DNA of 40,753 nucleotides from Pseudomonas entomophila (GCF_013523165.1 NZ_JAAMQI010000029.1:1-40753), one strand, 5' to 3'. Shown: positions 25,823-35,410, counted from the stretch's first letter. The notes: generated by a model not told the origin, from the letters alone. Made by a program: numbers and translations.

Positions 25823-27169
25823 TCAGGGCATGGATCGCCCCTTCATCCACCCCGTTTTCTCGTCACCCCCACCGATCTCGTCGTGCAGCGAGATCCGTGA
25901 GGTCTCTGGCAGCCCAAGGCCGCCCGCCATCGCCACCAGCGCGATGACCACCAGGTAGAACGCCGGCGCCAGGCTGCTGCCCGTTGCGCTGATCAGCCAG
26001 GTCGCCACCAGCGGCGCGGTGCCGCCGAACAGGGTGTAGGCCACGTTGTAGGTGATCGCCGAGGCGGTGTAACGGGTGCGCGTCGGGAAGGTTTCCGACA
26101 GCAGGGCCGCCGTGACCACACCACTGAGCAGTGCGCCGATGGCCAGCAGGACCACGCCGACGATTGCGGCTGCCACCGACCCTGAGCTGGCCAGCCAGTA
26201 GGCCGGGAATACGCAGAGCATCACCCACAGGCACGTGAACCCGATGGTCTTGCGCCGGCCCACGCGGTCGGAGAAGGCACCGGCCAGGGGGCAGGCGAGC
26301 GCGGCGAACAGCAGCGCCACGGTCGACACCAGCAGCGACTGCGCGCGAGTCAGGTGGCCGACCAGCTGCAGGTAGGTCGAGAAGTAGGTGGTGAACATGT
26401 AGAACGACAAGGCCGTCAGCGAGATGAACGCGCCCAGGTTGCGCATGGCCCGGCCGTGATGACGCAACGTGTCCTTGAGCGGTGAATGCTCGGCGACCTT
26501 GCCCTCGCTCATGGCTTCGCGGAACGCCGGGGTTTCTTCCATGCGCCAGCGCAGGTACAAGCCGACGATGCCCAAGGGCGCGGCGATCAGGAACGGAATG
26601 CGCCAGCCCCAGCTGGCCATCGCCTCGCTCGACAGGCTCGCTTCCAGGCCGTAAGCCAGCACCGCAGCGCAGGCAAAGGCCGAGAAGGTCGAGACCGGCA
26701 CGAAACTGCCATAGAACGCGCGTCGCTCACGCGGCGCGTGCTCCATCAGGTAGGCGCAGGCCCCGGCATACTCGCCGCCTGCGGAGAACCCCTGGATGCA
26801 ACGCGCCAGGGTCAGCAGGATCGGCGCCAGGATGCCGATGCTCGCATAGGTCGGCAGCAGGCCGATCAAGGTCGTCGAGCCGGCCATCAGCAGGATGGTC
26901 AGCGACAGGATACGCTTGCGGCCCAATCGATCTCCGAGCGCGCCGAAGACGATGCCGCCCAGGGGACGCAGCGCGAAGGCCACCGCGAAGACCGCGAAGG
27001 TCTTGAGCAGGGCCACGCTGGCGTCGCCGCTGGCGAAGAACTGGCTGGCGATCAGCGTGGCGAGAAAGCCGTAGACGGCGAAGTCGAACCATTCGACGAA
27101 GTTGCCGACGGCGGCAGCGGCGATGACCCGGCGCAAGGTGGCCGGTGGTACGTCATGGGGTGTGGACAT
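25823..27169 (-). CDS. MHS-family MFS transporter (ProP/KgtP-like metabolite:H+ symporter), 448 aa
   Basis: Twelve-segment inner-membrane symporter. Family motifs: AAVGNFVEWFDFAVYGFLAT in TM1, FGALGDRLGRKRIL between TM2 and TM3, RCIQGFSAGGEYAGACAYLM in TM4 followed by EHAPRERRAFYGSF, WGWRIPFLIAAPLG after TM6 and AFSDRVGRRKTIGFTC in the second half. These define the metabolite:H+ symporter group (proline/betaine, alpha-ketoglutarate, citrate and similar). The substrate is unknown. ATG 27169 has GGGAGAG upstream; the upstream start at 27196 is less good. It is monocistronic. Confidence 0.92.
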   Translation of the reverse strand: MSTPHDVPPATLRRVIAAAAVGNFVEWFDFAVYGFLATLIASQFFASGDASVALLKTFAVFAVAFALRPLGGIVFGALGDRLGRKRILSLTILLMAGSTTLIGLLPTYASIGILAPILLTLARCIQGFSAGGEYAGACAYLMEHAPRERRAFYGSFVPVSTFSAFACAAVLAYGLEASLSSEAMASWGWRIPFLIAAPLGIVGLYLRWRMEETPAFREAMSEGKVAEHSPLKDTLRHHGRAMRNLGAFISLTALSFYMFTTYFSTYLQLVGHLTRAQSLLVSTVALLFAALACPLAGAFSDRVGRRKTIGFTCLWVMLCVFPAYWLASSGSVAAAIVGVVLLAIGALLSGVVTAALLSETFPTRTRYTASAITYNVAYTLFGGTAPLVATWLISATGSSLAPAFYLVVIALVAMAGGLGLPETSRISLHDEIGGGDEKTGWMKGRSMP

Positions 27170-27295
27170 GCGAGTGCTCTCCCGATTCTTGTGCATGCCG
27201 TGGGCCTGCGAGGGCCTTGGGCGTGTTGTTGTGATGAGACGGATCAGTGAGGCAGGGGTGGGAAGGAGGGGTGTGCCTTGTTATTGGAGGTGCGC

Positions 27296-27319
27296 TGCCA
27301 GGGCAGCAACGCCCTGGCA
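27296..27319. repeat. Perfect 9-bp hairpin
   Basis: TGCCAGGGC (27296-27304) pairs with GCCCTGGCA (27311-27319) around AGCAAC. It lies between the lipoprotein gene's stop (minus strand, 27435) and the upstream region of the MHS transporter. It may terminate the lipoprotein transcript, though no U-tract is seen. Confidence 0.5.
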
Positions 27320-27434
27320 TTTGGGCGCGAACCATCATAGGAGCAGGGTCCGGGACAGGTCCATGCCTGACAGCGACCGGTGGTGTCGCATGCGCGCCGA
27401 GCCTGCGGCACCGGCGGGCCGGCATGGGTGACAG

Positions 27435-28235
27435 TCAGGGACGGTCGACGCTCCAGGGCGCGTAGTCCAGCTGCACCGTACCTGCGACGCGGCCGTCTTC
27501 ATCGCGCGGCAGGTCCGGCACCGGCTTCAGGTCCAACCCTGTGCAGCGACGCATCAGGCGTGCCTGCAGGTCGGCATCCGGTCGAAACGCATCGGGCCGT
27601 GCGGCCAGGGGCGTGAGGTTGACGACACAGACCTCGATCGTGCCGTCGGCATCGGTGCGGTACAGCAGGCTCGCCCGGCCGATGCTGTCGACCCGTTCGC
27701 CCGCCAGCACCTGCTGGCGCATGAGGGTCTGCAACGCCCCACGCGCGTACGCCCGTGCCCCGTCGGCCTCGGTCCGGACAATCGGTTGCATCACCAGGGG
27801 CGCGATGATTTCGAGCGGGCCGTCGGCGTCACGCAGGGCCGCCGGCACGATCGGGTACACGCTCTTCCAGCACTGGTCGATGACCAAGCGCTTCAGTGCA
27901 GGGGGGCTGGCGGACGTGCCCGTCCGATTGGCCGCCAACAGCAACGGTGCATCACGCACACGATCGACGGGCAGCAGCTCACACCCGATGGTGCTGTTGT
28001 CAGCGGCCAGGCGGATCTTCAGGCGCAACACGCCGCTCAGGTTCCGAACGTTGGCCTGGGCCATGTCACGCATCAGGATCGCTTGGGCATGGCGCGTGAA
28101 CAGGTCGGCCGCTTCCAGGTCGGCGGCGGAGGGCGGCGGTGTGGGACGCGTCTGACAGCCCATGAGCCAGGTGGTCATGCACAGCAGCGAGGTAGCGAAA
28201 GCGAGGCGGGTGGCGCGGTAGGGCAGAGCGAACAT
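27435..28235 (-). CDS. Unknown lipoprotein, 266 aa
   Basis: The N-terminus has a clear lipoprotein signal: a charged start, a hydrophobic stretch (LAFATSLLCMTTWL) and lipobox LMGC with the lipidated Cys at 27, followed by a Pro/Thr linker. The rest is globular with no family I can name. It contains four further cysteines (GCELL, QCWKS, EVCVV and RRCTG) that might form disulfides. Segments such as NVRNLSGVLRLKIRLAADN and GTIEVCVVNLTPLAARPDAF suggest a mixed alpha/beta envelope protein. The ATG at 28235 has AAGGAAG upstream. It is monocistronic and divergent from the Gfo/Idh/MocA gene. Confidence 0.72.
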   Translation of the reverse strand: MFALPYRATRLAFATSLLCMTTWLMGCQTRPTPPPSAADLEAADLFTRHAQAILMRDMAQANVRNLSGVLRLKIRLAADNSTIGCELLPVDRVRDAPLLLAANRTGTSASPPALKRLVIDQCWKSVYPIVPAALRDADGPLEIIAPLVMQPIVRTEADGARAYARGALQTLMRQQVLAGERVDSIGRASLLYRTDADGTIEVCVVNLTPLAARPDAFRPDADLQARLMRRCTGLDLKPVPDLPRDEDGRVAGTVQLDYAPWSVDRP

Positions 28236-28450
28236 CGAGCTTCCTTGGCATGGGGGCGTCTGGGACGGGTGAAAACGTGCGGCCAGAGCCTAGATCATCG
28301 GCGCCTGAACGAAAATCGGGCTCGTAACGGCTTTTTTCCTGCAAGCGATGCGCGAAGCGGCCAGCGGGCGACGCGAGAATTTCTGAACTCGTCCGGCATG
28401 CGTTTGCCCACACCTCTAGAGCCTTACACCCTATGACGAAGGAGCACTAC

Positions 28451-29557
28451 ATGCCCAACCCAGATGGCAAGATCCGTTATGCGGTCGTTGGTGGCGGTTC
28501 GATCTCCCAAGGGGCATTCATGCCAGGCGTGGGTCAGACCGACAACTCCGTGATGACCGCGCTGGTCACTGGCGACCCGGAGAAGGCCGACAAGCTGGCC
28601 GGCCTCTATGGCCTGAAAAGCTACACCTACGAGCAGTTCCCCGAGCTGCTCAAGTCGGGCGAGATCGACGCGGTCTACGTCGCCACGCCGAACTTCCGTC
28701 ACACCGAATTCGTGGTCCCGGCCCTCGAGGCCGGCATCCATGTGCTGCTGGAAAAGCCCATGGCCGCCAGCCTGGAAGACTGCGAGCAGATGAACGCGGC
28801 CGCTAAGCGCTCGGGCGCCAAGCTGATGATCGCCTACCGGCTGCATGCCGAGCCCGGCACGCTGGACATGATCGAGCGGGTCAACAAGGGCGATTTCGGC
28901 GATGCCCGGCTGTTCACCTCCACCTTCACCCAGACCGTGCGCCCGAGCAACCACCGTGCGCAGTGCGGCTTCGCTGCCGGGCCGGTGCCGGACATGGGGC
29001 CGTACCCTCTGAACATGGTGCGCCAGCTGTTCAATGCAGAGCCCATCGAAGTGAGCGCAGTGGGCGTGCGTTCCCCTGGCAGCGAGGTCAACACCTGGGA
29101 CACGGTGACGGTCTCGCTGCGCTTCCCGCAGGAGCGCCTGGCCCAGTTCACCCTCAGCTACACCCTGCCCAGTTCCGAGCGCTTCCAGTTGCTGGGGACC
29201 CAGGGTGAAATCGAGGCGTCGCCGTGCTTCGGCTACGGGGAGGGCGTCGGCATCGCCTACCGCGCCACCTTCGACGATGACACCACGGTGCACACCTTCC
29301 CGGTGGTCGATCAGTTCGCAGGCGAGACGGCCTATTTCTCCGACTGCATCCTGCAGAACCTGCCGGTCGAACCGTGCGGCGAGGAAGGCTGGCGCGACGT
29401 GCGCGTGATCGAAGCCATCGAGCGCGCCCTGGAGACGGGCCAGCCGCAGACGCTCGAACCCCTGGCGCCCAAGCCCCATGCCCGACGCGACCAGCAGCGC
29501 AAGTTCCCGCTGGCCAAGGTGCCGGAGTACGTCGACACCGAGGATCCGACCCAGTGA
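28451..29557 (+). CDS. Gfo/Idh/MocA-family oxidoreductase, 368 aa
   Basis: NAD(P)-dependent dehydrogenase acting on a sugar, inositol or related polyol. The Rossmann motif is YAVVGGGSISQGAFMPG (residues about 10-26). The family signature AGIHVLLEKPMAASLEDCEQ carries the conserved EKP lysine, followed by MIAYRLHAEPGTLDM and DMGPYPLNMVRQLF with the C-terminal domain's conserved Asp. Similarity is to the glucose-fructose-oxidoreductase/1,5-anhydrofructose-reductase branch, but no export signal is present. ATG 28451 has AAGGAG 6 bp upstream. It converges on the GH15 gene, and the pair may serve one sugar pathway. Confidence 0.88.
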   Translation: MPNPDGKIRYAVVGGGSISQGAFMPGVGQTDNSVMTALVTGDPEKADKLAGLYGLKSYTYEQFPELLKSGEIDAVYVATPNFRHTEFVVPALEAGIHVLLEKPMAASLEDCEQMNAAAKRSGAKLMIAYRLHAEPGTLDMIERVNKGDFGDARLFTSTFTQTVRPSNHRAQCGFAAGPVPDMGPYPLNMVRQLFNAEPIEVSAVGVRSPGSEVNTWDTVTVSLRFPQERLAQFTLSYTLPSSERFQLLGTQGEIEASPCFGYGEGVGIAYRATFDDDTTVHTFPVVDQFAGETAYFSDCILQNLPVEPCGEEGWRDVRVIEAIERALETGQPQTLEPLAPKPHARRDQQRKFPLAKVPEYVDTEDPTQ

Positions 29558-29656
29558 AAAGGTGAGCGGTAAGCGGCGAGCGGACGGCAGGGCGATTCGC
29601 CAGGCATCCACAGGATGTCGAGGCGACGCCAAGGCTTGTAGCTTGTAGCTTGCAGT

Positions 29657-29684
29657 AGCGGCTTGCGTCCTACTGCAAGCCGCT
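29657..29684. repeat. Perfect 10-bp hairpin between convergent genes
   Basis: AGCGGCTTGC (29657-29666) pairs with GCAAGCCGCT (29675-29684) with an 8-nt loop. GCAGTAG and CTACTGC in the same segment allow an alternative pairing. Just upstream is a short tandem GCTTGTAGCTTGTAGCTTGC. It is suitable as a terminator for the two genes that converge here, but lacks U-tracts. Confidence 0.55.
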
Positions 29685-29696
29685 CCCGCCGCTTCT

Positions 29697-31514
29697 CTAT
29701 CGCTCCGGGTTGATCCCCGCCAGGCTGCACGCTGCGCCCAGCAGGGCCAGGTGGGTCAGCCCCTGGGGCAGGTTGCCCAGGAAGTGGCCCGTGTCGGCCT
29801 CGACCATCTCCGAGTAGATACCTACCCCACGATGCAGCCCGGCGACCGCGTCGTCGAACAGATGGCGTGCCCGTGCGCCTTCACCCAGCAGGTTGAACGC
29901 CTGCACCATCCAGAACGTGCAGGCCAGGAAACAGGCTTCTTCCTCGTGCACGTGGCTGTAGCGGTAATGGAACGCGCCATGGCGCAGTTCGTCGTCGATG
30001 GCTTCGAGGGTCGAGCGCAGCCGCTCCTTGTTGGGGTAGCCGAAACGCACCGCCAGCGCCAGCGAGGCATCCACCTCGTCACTGCCCTGGTGGAAGCTGT
30101 AGGCCTGGCGGCGCTCGCTCCAGCAATGGGTTTCGATCCAGTCGTAGACCCGCTGCCGCTCACGGTTCCAGCGATCGCGACAGGTGGTCGGCAGGTGCCC
30201 GCCATCGGCCAGTTCCACGGCGCGGCTCAAGGCTTGCCAGCAACTGATCTTGGACATGGTGTAGTGACGCGCCTCGGGCAGTTCCCAGATGCCGCAGTCG
30301 GCCAGGCGCCAGCTGTCGGCGCAGCGATCGGCCAGCTCCGAGAGCACCCTGGCGCTGGAGGCGTCGAGGATGTTGCCCTTGTCGATGAAGCACCGCGCGG
30401 TCTCGAAGATGTCGCCGAAGATACCGTGCTGATGCTGGTCCACCGCGCGATTGCCGACGATGGGCGGGGAGTGCTTGTAGCCAGGCAGGTCGATGGGTTC
30501 GGAGGTCTTGCCCAGGCAGCCATCGAGGGTGTAGCAGACTTGCGGGCCGTGCTCGCCCAGGCGCTTGAGCAGCCACTTGAACGCAGCCTGCGCCTCGGGC
30601 AGCGCACCGATGCCGATGAAGGCCTCGATGGTATAGCCTGCGTCGCGCACCCAGGCGAAACGGTAGTCGTAGTTCTTGTCGCCCCCGATGCGTTCAGGCA
30701 GGGAAGTGGTCGCGGCGGCCATGATCGAGCCGCTGGGGGACGACAGCAGCAGCTTGAGGGCCAGCGCGCTGCGCACGACCAGTCCCTGATCGTCACCTTC
30801 GTAGAGCAGGCTCTCGGACCACTGTCGCCATTCCTTGTCGGAGCCGTCGATGCGCGCGTCGATCAGGTCCAGCGGGGGCACTACCAGGGGCTCGTCGTAC
30901 CCGGCGACCAACGCCACCACCTCACGCTCGCCCTGTTGCAGGGTGATGAACGCCTGCAGGCCCAGGTCGTCACGGCGCTCGACACGGGTATGGGCGCCGT
31001 GCAGGAACGTGCCGAGCACCTGACCGGCATGGAATACGCAGCCGTTGTCGTTGGGGGTGAGGTAGGGCGCGATCTTGTTGGCCTGGGTGCCGAACGCCAT
31101 GGTCACTTCGAACACCACCGTGCCTTCCAGGCATTCGACACGACGCGCCAGCTCCGCCCAGGGCAGGCGTCCGGCCGGGCCGCTGTTGAGCGACTCGACG
31201 ACCCGCGCCTTGCCACCGGCCGTGCTGAACACGGTTTCCAGCACGTTGCTGCCAGGCAGGTAACGACGTGCCACGGTGAAGGCGTCCTGCGGACGAAGCT
31301 GGAAATACCCGCCCGTGTCCGGCGCCAGGAGGCGGTCGAACAGGGGCGGCGAATCCATGTGCGGCACGCACCACCAGTCGATGCTGCCATCCCACCCGAC
31401 CAGGGCGACCGAGCGGCCATCGCCCAGTGCGCCATAGGCTTCCAAGGGCAGGTAACCGTCCGCGTCGCGCACCGGGTCGGCGTGCTGCCATCGAGCCATC
31501 GAAGAATCGTTCAT
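29697..31514 (-). CDS. GH15-family glycoside hydrolase (glucoamylase/trehalase-like), 605 aa
   Basis: Inverting alpha-glucosidase family. The N-terminal beta-domain begins YLPLEAYGALGDGRSVALVG and DWWCVPHMDSPPLFDRLL. The (alpha/alpha)6 barrel shows DYRFAWVRDAGYTIEAFIG, CGIWELPEARHYTMSKISCW (general acid glutamate region) and EEEACFLACTFWMVQAFNLLG (general base region), the standard bacterial GH15 layout. In bacteria this branch includes trehalases and glucodextranases; the substrate is not settled. No signal peptide is seen, so it is probably cytoplasmic. The ATG at 31514 has only a weak GTGGGG upstream; the ATG at 31499 is an alternative. Confidence 0.9.
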   Translation of the reverse strand: MNDSSMARWQHADPVRDADGYLPLEAYGALGDGRSVALVGWDGSIDWWCVPHMDSPPLFDRLLAPDTGGYFQLRPQDAFTVARRYLPGSNVLETVFSTAGGKARVVESLNSGPAGRLPWAELARRVECLEGTVVFEVTMAFGTQANKIAPYLTPNDNGCVFHAGQVLGTFLHGAHTRVERRDDLGLQAFITLQQGEREVVALVAGYDEPLVVPPLDLIDARIDGSDKEWRQWSESLLYEGDDQGLVVRSALALKLLLSSPSGSIMAAATTSLPERIGGDKNYDYRFAWVRDAGYTIEAFIGIGALPEAQAAFKWLLKRLGEHGPQVCYTLDGCLGKTSEPIDLPGYKHSPPIVGNRAVDQHQHGIFGDIFETARCFIDKGNILDASSARVLSELADRCADSWRLADCGIWELPEARHYTMSKISCWQALSRAVELADGGHLPTTCRDRWNRERQRVYDWIETHCWSERRQAYSFHQGSDEVDASLALAVRFGYPNKERLRSTLEAIDDELRHGAFHYRYSHVHEEEACFLACTFWMVQAFNLLGEGARARHLFDDAVAGLHRGVGIYSEMVEADTGHFLGNLPQGLTHLALLGAACSLAGINPER

Positions 31515-31735
31515 GAAGCCCCACTTTGCCAGAGGATAGAAAGCAGTGGGCACCGTGGACCCAGACGCGTCTTGCACCTGCAGGCCTGAGGTCAGGTTCG
31601 TAGGCGTCGGCGTATCGACAGTCGCTGCAACGCGCACTGCCTGGCGCACCGGAGGCCGCGTCTGCTCAATGATGCCCTTTGGCTATCGACCCACGACGCT
31701 GCGCAGGGTTCGGCTTTTCGCGCGATGCGCCCTGT

Positions 31736-32509
31736 TCAGGCATGGCTTTCCAGGCGTTCGAGCAGGGCGAAGAACTCGTGCGTCAGGCGATGCCGGGGCG
31801 CAAGGTGCGCCAGGGGCGTCGAGCATTCATGGGAGTCGCGCATCTTCACCGAATGGCTCAGGTACGTGGGCAGCACCGGCAGGCCCTCGGCGATCAACTG
31901 CTCGACCAGGGCCGGGTGCAGCGTCGTGCGCCCGTCGAACTGGTTGATGACGATCCCTTCCACCACCAGGTCTTCGTTGTGGTCCTGGCGCAACTCCTCG
32001 GCATGGGCCATCACCTGCAGCAAGGCCTGGTGGGAGAAGCGGTCGCAGTCGAACGGGATCAGCAGCCGGTCGGCCGCGACCAGGGCGCTGAAGGCATAGA
32101 AGTTCAACGCCGGGGGCGTGTCGATGTAGATTCGTTCGTAGTCCTCGGACAGCTCCAGCAGCAGCTTGCGCAGCTTGTTGATCTTGAACTTGCTCTCCAG
32201 CCGTGGCTGCAGGTCGAGCAGCTCGGCGCTGGCGGTCACCAGGTGCAGGTGGTCGTGTCGGGTCTCGGTGATGGCCACGCGGTTCTTCAGGCCGGCGGCC
32301 TTGCCGGTGAGTGTCTGCTTGAAGAAGTCGACGATGCCGGGGGGCGTCTGCTCGCCGCTCAAGCCGGTGAGGTAGTGCGTGGCATTGCCTTGGGCGTCGA
32401 GGTCGACCAGCAGCGTGCGGTAGCCCTGCGCGGCGCTGCACGCGGCCAGGTTGCAGGCGATGCTGGACTTGCCCACGCCCCCTTTTTGATTGAAAACGAC
32501 GCGGCGCAT
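31736..32509 (-). CDS. ParA/MinD-type P-loop ATPase, 257 aa
   Basis: Deviant-Walker ATPase that dimerises with ATP and positions DNA or protein cargo. The Walker A is NQKGGVGKSS (signature Lys9 and Lys14), Walker A' is LLVDLDAQGNA (Asp36/Asp38) and Walker B is IYIDTPPAL (Asp130). A later AADRLLIPFDCDRFSHQALL segment is typical of small ParA-like proteins. There is no N-terminal DNA-binding domain and no parB next to it, so it is not a chromosomal parAB locus. The cargo is unknown. The ATG at 32509 has GGAAGG about 8 bp upstream. Confidence 0.9.
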   Translation of the reverse strand: MRRVVFNQKGGVGKSSIACNLAACSAAQGYRTLLVDLDAQGNATHYLTGLSGEQTPPGIVDFFKQTLTGKAAGLKNRVAITETRHDHLHLVTASAELLDLQPRLESKFKINKLRKLLLELSEDYERIYIDTPPALNFYAFSALVAADRLLIPFDCDRFSHQALLQVMAHAEELRQDHNEDLVVEGIVINQFDGRTTLHPALVEQLIAEGLPVLPTYLSHSVKMRDSHECSTPLAHLAPRHRLTHEFFALLERLESHA

Positions 32510-32687
32510 CAGAGTTGCCTTCCGTGAGGGGCCTGCTGGCCAGAGGTGACGGTCGTCACGATGAAAAGAGGTTATGACGTACAGGTGACAGTTTTAAGAC
32601 AGGCGCGCCCGATCGACGGGCTCGGGCGGGTTCGGCAGCGAGCCCGGGTACCGAATGGCCCAGGGCCGAGGCAGACGGTTCGTGGGC

Positions 32688-33737
32688 TCAGGGCACGCCC
32701 TGATCGGCCGAGGCCTGCACCAGGTAGCGCTCGTAGAACGCCTGGGTCGCCAGGTTCTTGTGCTTGGCCTCGAACATCATGTCGAACCGGTCCAGAAACG
32801 CCAGCGCATAGCGGTTGGTCCAGTCGTTCCACATCTGCTCGCTGTGCGGGTACAGGTCGCGCTTGTTGACCTGCTCCAGCAACACCGGCATCTCCAGCTT
32901 GTGCTCGGCATCGAACCCGAGCGCCTGCAGACGTTCGGGCGGCTGGGAGTAATGCATCGTCGGCCGTACGTCGCGCCAGCTCTCGACGATGCGCGCCACC
33001 CGGGCGCCGTGCGGGTCGATGTAGTCGCTCTCGTGGATCCAGCAGTGGTGGATGTCGAGCACCACCGGGGCCAGGTCGGCCAGTTGCAGGCAATCGTCGA
33101 CGCCATAGGTCTTCTCGTCGTTCTCCAGGGTCAAGGTGTTGCGCGCCACCTCTGACAACCGGGGCCAGACCGCGCGCATGCCTTCGACGCCCAGGCGCCC
33201 GGCGATGTGAACGTTGCACTTGAAGTCCTGGAAGCGTCGGCCATACCCCATCATGCGGATCATGTCGGCGTGGTACTCGAACTCGGTCAGGCTGTTTTCC
33301 ACCACCTCCGGCCGGTCCGAGGCCAGCACGCAGAACTGGCCCGGGTGGAACGACAGGCGAATGCCCGCTTCACGGGCGTACTCGCCGATCCGTGCGAACC
33401 GCGCTTCGAGCAGGCGTTGGACGGCAGGGTCCTGATAGAACGGCGCCACTTGCGGGTGGCTGTACAGCGGCAGCAGGTCACTGCTCAGGCGCACCATGTG
33501 CAAGGCCGGCGGCAGCGTGTTGACGTGCTTGAGCAGGCGCAGTTGAGCCTCGAGGTTGTGCTTGACGACCTCCAGCAACTTGGCGCGCGCCGTGTCCACA
33601 CTGGTGCTGTTGATCCAGCGCAGGGTGGTGGTGCGGGGGTTGAAGGTACGCTCGAGGGCCTCCAGTTCCTTGTTCGGCAGGTTGCGGTGAGAGTGGCGGT
33701 ACTGGCAGGCAAAGCCCAGGCGGGCAGGTGAGGGCAT
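32688..33737 (-). CDS. uvsE: UV damage endonuclease UvsE (UVDE), 349 aa
   Basis: Nicks DNA directly 5' of UV photoproducts and some other lesions, starting a repair route independent of UvrABC. The TIM-barrel family pattern is clear: LGFACQYRH at the start, LRWINSTSVD, LRLLKHVN, SFHPGQFCVLASDRPEVVEN, LTLENDEKTY with the metal-binding Glu, PVVLDIHHCWIH with conserved His residues, and MHYSQP. The later PVLLEQVNKRDLYPHSEQMW and DMMFEAKHKNLATQ also fit. ATG 33737 has CAGGAG upstream. It lies 47 bp behind a diguanylate cyclase gene on the same strand. Confidence 0.93.
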   Translation of the reverse strand: MPSPARLGFACQYRHSHRNLPNKELEALERTFNPRTTTLRWINSTSVDTARAKLLEVVKHNLEAQLRLLKHVNTLPPALHMVRLSSDLLPLYSHPQVAPFYQDPAVQRLLEARFARIGEYAREAGIRLSFHPGQFCVLASDRPEVVENSLTEFEYHADMIRMMGYGRRFQDFKCNVHIAGRLGVEGMRAVWPRLSEVARNTLTLENDEKTYGVDDCLQLADLAPVVLDIHHCWIHESDYIDPHGARVARIVESWRDVRPTMHYSQPPERLQALGFDAEHKLEMPVLLEQVNKRDLYPHSEQMWNDWTNRYALAFLDRFDMMFEAKHKNLATQAFYERYLVQASADQGVP

Positions 33738-33784
33738 CGTTGGCTCCTGGTTCGGACGTCTTCGGTAGACCACACCGGCAGCGC

Positions 33785-35410
33785 TTACGCTCCTTCGGGT
33801 TCGACCGATGCATCCGTCGGGTCATGTCGAGGCAGGTCGTCGCCACTCACCACCTGGTTGCGTCCGCCGCGCTTGGCCATGTAGAGGGCGCGGTCCGCCT
33901 GGCTCAGCACGTCCACTGGGGTCAGTGGGCCATCGGGGTGCCAGTGCGCCACACCCAGCGATACCGTGACCGTGCCGATCGGCTCGATCAGCGTGCTTGC
34001 CACGCACAGGCGCAGGCGCTCGGCGACCGCCAGCGCCACGGCCTGGCTGGCGCTCGGCAGCAGCATGAGGAACTCCTCGCCCCCGGTGCGGCACAGCAGG
34101 TCACCTTCGCGACACCCGGCGCGCATCAAGTCGGCCAGTTGCCGCAGCACCTGGTCGCCGACCTCGTGACCCTGGGTGTCGTTGACCCGCTTGAAGTGGT
34201 CGACGTCCAGCACGATCACCGAGAACCCTCGGCGCTCGGCGTCGAGCACGGCCAGCGCCTGCTCCAGCCCGCGGCGGTTGACCAGGCCGGTCAACGGGTC
34301 GGTCTGTGCATCGCGGTTCAGCCGGCCGATGCGTTCATGCAGCAGGTTGAGCCCGAACAGCAGGGCGCGCTTGAGTTCCTCGGCCTCGAAGTACCAGGCC
34401 CGCACACGCTGCAGGCGCTCACGGGTGTCGGCATGGTCCATCTGCCGTGCGCCGGCCGCCAGTTGCCACAAGGGCCGGGCAATGACCAGCGCCAGCCACC
34501 ACAACAGCGCGATCCCCAGCAGCACCAACGGCGCCGACAGCTCGAGCATGCTCAGCACCAGGCCTTGCAGCGGGGCCAAGGTCATGGCCTGTGGCTGCTG
34601 CGCGACGATCCCCCAACCGGTACTGGGCACGGTAGCGAAACCGGCGAGCATGGGCACGCCTTGACTGTTGATCAGGCTGCGCGTGCCGCTGGTGTGCTCG
34701 GCCAGTTCATCGAGCATGACATTGCCCTTGACCTGAGTGCCCACCCGCGCCGGATCGGGGTGATACAGCAGACGCAAGTGGCGGTCGACCACGTAGAGGT
34801 AGGAGCCGTCCTTGTAGAAGTGCTCGCCCAGCAGCGTGCTGAAGAGGTTGGATTGGTGCAGGTGCAGGCTGCCGCCGACATAGCCCAGGTACTGGCCATC
34901 GGCGCCATAGATCGGTTGCGACAGCACCACGACAAGGTTGTTGGCCACCGACAGATAGGGCGTGGAGATGATCGGCCGACGTTCGTGCAAGGCCTCGCGT
35001 GCGCCAGGTGTTCGCAGCTGCCGACCAACCGCAGAGTGCAGGGTAGCTGGCGAGATGGCCCGCATGACGCCGCGTGCATCGACGGCAAAGGTGGAGTTGA
35101 ATGCGCTGCTCTGACGCAACAGGCGGTCGACTTCGGCAGCCAGGGCCTGGTCGTCGCCCATGTGGCGCGCCTGGACGCTGGCGCTGACGGCCAGTTGCTT
35201 GAGCGCGCTGGCGATGAAGGCCTCGGTGGTCGACGCCAGCTTTGCCGCATACACCCGGTTGGACTCCAACGCATGATCGATCAGCAACTGGCGCTGCACA
35301 CGGTAGCTGGCGAAATAACTGGTGCAGAGCATGACCAGCACCGTCAGCGCGGAAAGCGACAGTATCAGTGTGCGCAGCGTTAGACGGGGGGCTCGCTTGA
35401 CGTTCGGCAA
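33785..35410 (-). CDS. Membrane diguanylate cyclase with Cache sensor (GGEEF), 541 aa
   Basis: Makes the second messenger cyclic-di-GMP. TM1 is at about 13-33, a double-Cache-type periplasmic sensor at 38-283 (with STPYLSVANNLVVVLSQPIY and LGYVGGSLHL), TM2 at 291-311 and the GGDEF domain from about 366. The active site is intact (DPLTGLVNRR, LDVDHFKRVND, GGEEF at 443-447), and the product-inhibition I-site REGD lies exactly five residues before it (434-437). The start appears to be TTG at 35410 with GAGG 9 bp upstream; no ATG or GTG lies near. It is divergent from the MHYT gene. Confidence 0.92.
   Translation of the reverse strand: MPNVKRAPRLTLRTLILSLSALTVLVMLCTSYFASYRVQRQLLIDHALESNRVYAAKLASTTEAFIASALKQLAVSASVQARHMGDDQALAAEVDRLLRQSSAFNSTFAVDARGVMRAISPATLHSAVGRQLRTPGAREALHERRPIISTPYLSVANNLVVVLSQPIYGADGQYLGYVGGSLHLHQSNLFSTLLGEHFYKDGSYLYVVDRHLRLLYHPDPARVGTQVKGNVMLDELAEHTSGTRSLINSQGVPMLAGFATVPSTGWGIVAQQPQAMTLAPLQGLVLSMLELSAPLVLLGIALLWWLALVIARPLWQLAAGARQMDHADTRERLQRVRAWYFEAEELKRALLFGLNLLHERIGRLNRDAQTDPLTGLVNRRGLEQALAVLDAERRGFSVIVLDVDHFKRVNDTQGHEVGDQVLRQLADLMRAGCREGDLLCRTGGEEFLMLLPSASQAVALAVAERLRLCVASTLIEPIGTVTVSLGVAHWHPDGPLTPVDVLSQADRALYMAKRGGRNQVVSGDDLPRHDPTDASVEPEGA

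Noticed and set aside
27247..27465. Small open frames between the MHS transporter and the lipoprotein gene
   Set aside because: No ribosome-binding site, no similarity, and they overlap the start of a well-supported gene on the other strand.
29751..31589. 612-codon open frame on the plus strand opposite the GH15 gene
   Set aside because: Same antisense shadow effect; the GH15 reading has conserved catalytic segments.
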